This document shows positions 53,915-60,000 of a stretch of DNA of 60,000 nucleotides, piece after piece. Source of the stretch: Takakia lepidozioides (taxonomy: Eukaryota > Streptophyta > Takakiopsida > Takakiales > Takakiaceae); contig CM060731.1 in assembly GCA_030704615.1 (NCBI GenBank), positions 59,998,756 to 60,058,755 of the forward strand, given 5' to 3'. The translations under genes and the position numbers were made by a program. How positions within the stretch are numbered: the stretch's first letter is position 1; the number at the start of each line of letters is the position of its first letter. The notes under the pieces are model-generated. The model made no database searches, was not told where the DNA came from, and saw only the letters and a program-made list of their open reading frames with translations.

Positions 53915-56900
53915 ATGGTGTCGGATCGGATCGCAATGCTGCTCACGTCGCGTATGTCGGGGTCGTTTGCTCCCCGCCTTAACACGCACATATCTGGCTC
54001 AGTAAGCTCCTTGGTAGCGTCTTCGACCTCCAGGGGTGCGTTCTTACGGAGGCCGCTCATACAATTCCAGAAGGAGAAGCTGAAATCGTTTCAACGGGTG
54101 CGACAGGTGGGGAGATTGTGCGATAGGAGGACTGTAGTCAATGTCGTGAGCACAGACAAGATCAATTTAAGTAGTAAAGAGTGTGCAGAACTGGATGAAG
54201 ACGAATTTGAGAAGAGGTTTAATCTCCCGCACATGTCTGATGTCTTTGACGTCACCCCCCGGCTTTCCACTTTTTGCGCCAAGAGCAGGTGCTCACTCTC
54301 TCCCTCTTTTTTCCATAACTATGTCCAAGACGACTCCTTCTCCCTTCCCTTTGTTCTGAATAGAACCAGACGAGTTCTTACCCCTTTCCGCCAGGTTTAC
54401 AGACGTTCTACCATTCTCTTTCATCATGCTCTGCAGTACTCCATGCGTCTAGCTGTTACAGAATAATGTTCGATTCGGAAAAGTTTAACTAATTCTGAGC
54501 ATATACAGGTTGAGGATGTTTCCTATCATGTCTCAGGTTCTTTGATAGCGAATTTGAGACTCAGGTCTTACTTCCCCAGTGTCAACTTCTAGAGTCGTAT
54601 TGAAGGATAGAACGCACTGTTTCTTCGCAATAAGCATTAGTGCTACTGTCTTGTCACTTGTTTTGCAATCCCGTCTAAAAGAATGGTAGTGCACTGGTCT
54701 TTGTGAGCGCACACGGGAATGCCAACTAAGGAGAACAATTGGTCCAATTTGCAGCTGTCCATTGCCAGAGAATGGCGCAAGTATTCGCTTTAGTGAGGAT
54801 CTTGGCAAAATGTTCGTGCATGATGACGATCGCGTACTATTAAAGGTGCGTACCCTCTTCTGCAAAGTTCTCGCACATGTTCATTTTGGTGTGCATTCCA
54901 CCAGAATCCTCATGTTTTATACTTGTTTGACTTGATAACAAGCAAAGAATCTTCTGAGGTAGGCTCAATCTACATGTGTTGCCTTTATTCAACAACTCGC
55001 CATAAGGACTCGCAATAAGGTCTCAAAGCTAGTCTCTTTTCAGACACATTCTGGAGACCATATTTGACCTGATAGCACCCTTCCAGATCCACTAGGTCAA
55101 TTGAGTCATCTCTACCAAAATACCTATCCAGGTGAAATATGATTAGTTCATTCTAGAAATCTGCCCAGCAGTCACACTCTGAAGGCTCTGCAATTTCACC
55201 ACATGATTTGAACAGGTGATAAAGTATGCAAGTCCATCATCAGCTGGTGCTGAATGTGTTGATGCCGAGTGCAACTTCATACACCAATGGTATGCATTCA
55301 AGCCCTACTGAGCCATCAAACCCTCATTTGTCCTAAGCTTGGGGACAAAAGTCTGTTCAGAGACCTTTCTCGTCACACGTTTTTTTTTTTCCCCTTCCAA
55401 TCAATTTTTGTAAGTGTCCACAATTGGGGATCCTTTGCAGAATCAAAGGGCCATTACAGGACGGAACAGTGTTGCTTGCATTCTGGATGCTGTGTCCAAC
55501 AACATGGATATCAAATTCGACAGAGCTTAGTAGGTGAATTGATTTTGTGAAATGATGGGAACTAAGATAGGATGCCTCGTCCACAGATATATTGAAAACA
55601 GCCAACTTTTCAAGATGTAGATCCATGACACAATCTTAAAATTGGAAATGGACGCCATCACCCGGAGACTCGACCTGTGCCATGTGGTGAGAGAGATGTG
55701 GTCATCTCAGAGAACACAGCCAGGTTTATCATATGCATCCCACATCTGTTGTCATGCTTGTGCTGAGGTTCTGTCTGCGATTTGGGGTTGAAGGTGACAC
55801 CTCATATTTTTCCTCCAGACAGCAAAAGAAACATAGGAAAAAAGAATGAGAGGACCAAAAGTACTCAGTGCCTACCGTAGAGGTGAGAGAGAGGTGTCGC
55901 GATCTATGATTACATGTGCTGAGCTGAAAGGAACTTTTGCTATGTGAAGGGTCCCAAGGGCTGGACCAAGGTCAAAAATCTTCTTCGATCCAATGGAAGT
56001 TAGCGCAGCAATTGTGACTTGTGGTGGACTTTGCCCTGGCCTCAACGATGTCATTCGCCAGGTTTGTACTTTGGTCTCCTACAGTGTCAGCTTCCACCAG
56101 CCAGTGGTGGCTGCTGGAGTGGACAGAAAGATGTTTTTTATGTCCGTGGGAGGTCTGCCGAAGGACACAAATAGAACAAGAGAAGGATAGAGGGACAGAA
56201 GGGAAAAGAATTAGAAATGTGAGTCACGTTCTTCTGAGTTAGTCTGGTACAGGGTTTGTTATGAGGTGCTGTCTTGATCATAAACACAGCGCATACAAGT
56301 AAGATCTAAAGTCTCGCCTTTTGTATGATGCAGATTGTATTGACTCTGGATTGTTATGGAGTTAAGCAAATTCGAGGCATTACGTATGGCTACCGTGGGT
56401 TTTTTGAGGAGAACTTGCACGATATTCCTGTATGTCTCTCAAGTTACTAATGATCTTGGTTTGAAGTTCTGTGACTGCACATGCATCCAAAAATGTACTC
56501 AGAGGACTCTGCTGCTGTAACCTGACAATCCTACCCCACGATAAATATGGACAAAGCAGAAGGTGGGGAGGAGGGGGTACATGACTGCAGAGATGACGGA
56601 GTATACTCGCCAATAGATGTTAGAGACCTTCACTATCTTTGTTGCCCATGCTTGGCTTGTAGGGAGAGAAAATCTTCATACTTTCCTGAGTTCCTGACCT
56701 AATACTCGGTGGATCGAGTGGAAGAGGGGCGTAAGGCAGATCTGGGGAGAAAGATAATGCCCACACTGGGTGATTGAGAGAACCTTGGTAAAGAACGTTG
56801 ATCCGGGTTTTCCAGATATCCTCTAGAAATCCCTTCACAGAAGCATCAATCTGCTGTGTGTGGTTGGCCCAGTAACTAGACCCCAGAAGGGCCTGGGCTT

Positions 56901-59900
56901 TTGGCTCAGCCTCGAAACTTTAAAAGTTGGTAAATTTAGGTACAGGCACAATTCCCTTGATAGATTTGAGGAGAGCGTCTCTCTGGTGAGAGTACCCTGG
57001 ACAGTGTATCAGGAAATGAATATTGTCTTCAGGTTGCCCACACAACGGGCAATTGCACTCTCCCTTTCCTCTCTGCTTCTGTTTACTGTTCAAAGGTAGG
57101 CTTCCTGCCCTAGTTCAAATTTCAGTCTGGTGCCGAGAGTGGGTAGACCCTTGAGGTCATCCATGATATCCTACCCCATGTCACAGACTGGAAACAGGTT
57201 CAGGGAAGTTTTCTGCCTAACTTCATTTTCATCGGACAATTTTCTGGTAACAGACATGGCTTTGGACACTACAGACTCTAAGTCAGATTTATCCAGCAAG
57301 GTCAAGACTTGCGGGTCCAGATTCAGATGCGGGTGATTGAGAGAGAGAGAGAGAAGTAAGGAAGAAACTCTAAAATGCCCATTGGAAGCTCAAAGAGCTT
57401 ATGAGACAAAGCAAAGTATGATACAAACTATTATCTGGGAAGAGTAGTATTTCATAGTATCTATATTAAAGAAAAAGGTAACAGAGCTCCATATTTTCTG
57501 GAACAACTGATTGTGCAACAACTTGACTGCGATTGTATGGTGCAGTTGACAAGGCAGGCGGTGCAGAACATCCATCTTGATGGGGGTAGTCTGCTTGGTG
57601 TCTCCCGCGGGGGTGCCAAAACCACCGACATTGTGGACAGCTTGCAGGTCATTGCGCATTACATTGAGATCTTCTAATTCTAGACTGGTTTGGTGAACCA
57701 AGTCACAAGAAATTTGCAGATATCGTTGAGGCAGTTCCACAGTCGCAGCTAATGTTTGTGTCACTCCTGGCCCCAACATGCTTGCCATACTCAGGTCTTA
57801 AACCTGAGTCTCAGGCCAAGTTGTGTTCCGTTTTTGTGATCTGTGGACCCTAGGCTTTGGTTGATCTTACAAAGTGTCAAAAAATGAGTTATGAAGCATA
57901 GTACACTGACTTGTAAAAGTTCCGTGGATGACTGCAGAAAAAACATATCAACATGCTGTTTGTGCTAGGGGGCAATGGAACTCATGCAGGTGCCAATGCC
58001 ATTCACAATGAGGTGATTGTACTTTCTGATGCCTACCACTATATAGCTTGTCTCCCTTTGTCAACTAGGTTTGTTGTACTCATCTGTGTGGTGCTACGGG
58101 AGGGAAGAAAGTATAAATTGTATCATCTCCAACAGAAGAAGAAAGATGAACTATGATCTGGAGAGGCCCAGCCAACCATGGGATACAGTACAAGAGCCAA
58201 ATCAAACAAATGAAAGGGTATGAAATGCTGGAGGGACCATCCGTTCAAGGGTCGTTGAATTCTGTTCACCAGCCCGAGGACTTGGAGCACACCGTTAATT
58301 TGTATTTATGTGTTTTTCTCAATCAAAAATCCTAACATTGCAGGAAGCCATCTTGCCTCATGCACGTAGGTGCATGTGTTGCAGGGACGTTTAATACTGC
58401 AGAGTCTGGAAGGCAAGCAGCAACCTTCTAACAATACTTTCTGGTGACATGCAGTGTCGAAGGCGCAATCTGAGAATTTGTGTCGTGGGGGTTCCAAAGA
58501 CTATTGATAACGACATTTTACTAATGGACAGGACTTTTGGCTTTGACACAGCTGTGGAAGAAGCACAAAAGGCCATCAATGCAGCCTCCATTGAGGTGCG
58601 GGTGGAAGATTGTGCCGTATTGATTAGTTGGCAGCAATGTCAGAGAACTCAGCTCATAGAAACAATTGATTTACTTGCAAGGTATCAATTGGAATTTCCC
58701 GTTTCGAATAGAGCAGTTCCCTTCGTTATAGCTAGCTATAAAATATCTAACCACAAATATACGACTAAGTTTATTTATAAATGTAAAGCAATTTCGCCTA
58801 ACATGTTTCAATGATGCAGGCAAATAGCGCATACAATGGAGTTGGAATTGTGAAGCTTATGGGCCGTCAAAGTGGTTTTATTTCCATGCATGCATCTTTG
58901 GCCAGTGGTCAGGTGGATGTTTGCTTAATTCCTGAGGTACTTTTCTCTTTCACATCTATTCTAAATACTGTCATGGATGTGGAATGAGTATACAATCCCA
59001 TCTACCATGGGATTCCATTATTCAATACAATCTGAAGATTGCTGGATTGATTTGCGTGCAAATGGCTGGATCCCAAAGCCTCTAACGATGCTAAACATTT
59101 CAATGGTGCATATAAAAGACTGTCTATGTGTGTAAAGGTTTCATAGCCTTTTATGGATCAGGGATATTTTCCTGAGCACATTTTAGATTATTTCTAAGAC
59201 ATTCACCACTACTCAAAATGCCATCAAATAGCGTATTCATTAACAACCTACAGTGCATTGTGGGAATGAAACTCTCATTCAGGTGCCATTCAGCTTGGAA
59301 GGGCCTAGTGGGTTGTTACAACATATCCAGTATCTCATTGAGAATAAAGGTCGTGCTGTCATCTGTGTGGCTGAAGGTGCCGGCCAGGTTAAAAACTTCT
59401 CACTTCTCTCTTTTCCTTTTTTGAGAAATGTAGGAGTATTTTTTATACAATCTTTAGATTCTGTTCTGTCCCATAGGTTCTCTGGACCCCTCGTGGACAC
59501 ACTAAAACTCTTATCCTCTCTAATATGCACATCAAGTGAAATTCAGTTGGATTTTCCCTTGCAGATGTATTGTGATAGTTGGACTTGCTCACACACTTTA
59601 GTATCAATCCACTGTATGCGTGAGTGGCTGGGCTTCTTGAATTTGCCATGTGCACATGGGCATCTGTGTATTGACATGTATCATGTGAGCAGGAGATGCT
59701 ACTGAAGTCAGGAGCCTCTGATGCTTCAGGAAACCCCATCTTGGGTGACATTGGTGTTCACCTCACTAAACTGGTGGGTTGCATGCTTTTCTCTTCCTCT
59801 CGTTTGAAAGCTACATCCCTGTCTGCACTACTGTCACCGTCAATACCAGCCAGTTTGTTGATAGTCAGTTTGTTGATAGTGGGTTTGTTCAGAATGTTTC

Positions 59901-60000
59901 TTGTCCCATGAATTGGTGGAAGTCTCAAGTTGCTTTAATCTCTCTCTCTCTCTCTCTAGTCCGGTGTGGGTTGGATGTCCAAAGGTAGATTGGCCCTCCG
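53915..60000 (+). CDS. PFK: ATP-dependent 6-phosphofructokinase, plastid type (5' part, 11 exons)
   Basis: Converts fructose 6-phosphate and ATP to fructose 1,6-bisphosphate in glycolysis. Exons with GT-AG borders and matching phases: 53915-54288, 54755-54845, 55216-55289, 55950-56061, 56334-56429, 57546-57647, 57938-58012, 58455-58595, 58820-58936, 59283-59387 and 59693-59773 (456 codons, no stop); the 3' exons lie outside. The first about 80 residues are Ser/Arg-rich, poor in acids, and look like a chloroplast transit peptide. Family landmarks in order: [99 protein letters not shown] (the TIDND aspartate is the catalytic base), [11 protein letters not shown] and [19 protein letters not shown] rather than GGDGT is typical of the PFK4/PFK5 plastid group. 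The start codon gives the whole transit-like region. It appears intact and about 3.5 kb from the MULE pair. Confidence 0.95.

Overview
The window is nuclear DNA of a streptophyte plant. About 6 kb at the right edge is an ordinary multi-exon host gene. About 46 kb in the middle is two very large Mutator-like (MULE) DNA transposons that themselves host other mobile elements. Evidence for a plant: a plastid-type ATP-dependent phosphofructokinase (PFK4/PFK5-like) with short GT-AG introns, PLS-class PPR and OSB 'PDF-motif' gene fragments, and MULE, CACTA and Ty3/gypsy elements of plant style. Captured PLS-type PPRs argue for a land plant (bryophyte, lycophyte or fern) over an alga; the sequence does not settle the species.

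Layout. 1-4457: left flank, AT-rich and repetitive, no recognisable gene. 4467-28543: MULE A, bounded by inverted repeats of about 290 bp and the 9-bp target duplication ATTACCTAT. It holds a decayed plus-strand zinc-finger accessory gene (6219-9860), a nested, rearranged Ty3/gypsy region (about 10420-23250) with a cytosine methyltransferase and a PHD finger, and a decayed minus-strand MuDR-type transposase (24074-28142). Inside the gypsy pol gene sits a further 7-kb DNA transposon, D (13128-20184), with its own terminal inverted repeat and 9-bp duplication, long palindromic arrays at both ends and a protein-kinase-like gene. 28554-50385: MULE B, bounded by repeats of about 360 bp and the duplication TTACCTATC. 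It carries a plus-strand accessory gene (30984-44613: C2HC zinc finger, Q/T-rich region, SUMO-interacting-motif-like IIDLT, Ulp1-type cysteine protease) and a minus-strand transposase (45578-49748). The accessory gene is split by a CACTA-like element (31811 to about 39490) carrying host gene fragments, and one exon block (39490-40878) is inverted. 50395-53914: right flank without a recognisable gene. 53915 to the window end: phosphofructokinase, 11 consistent exons, 3' end outside.

How it fits together. A and B landed in the same 10-bp site (ATTACCTATC) with duplications offset by one base, so one inserted at the edge of the other. Both have the same plan: accessory zinc-finger gene reading inward from the left end, transposase reading inward from the right end, and a 9-base motif AGTCTGCTG (or its complement) spread through their non-coding DNA, introns and even coding exons, where it encodes Gln-Gln-Thr. 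Both transposases and both accessory genes carry stops and frameshifts, so neither element is autonomous as read here. The most notable biology is (i) a MULE gene pairing a putative SUMO-interacting motif with a Ulp1-like SUMO-protease fold, (ii) a gypsy retroelement associated with both a C5-DNA methyltransferase and a PHD finger, and (iii) the kinase-bearing transposon with palindromic end arrays.
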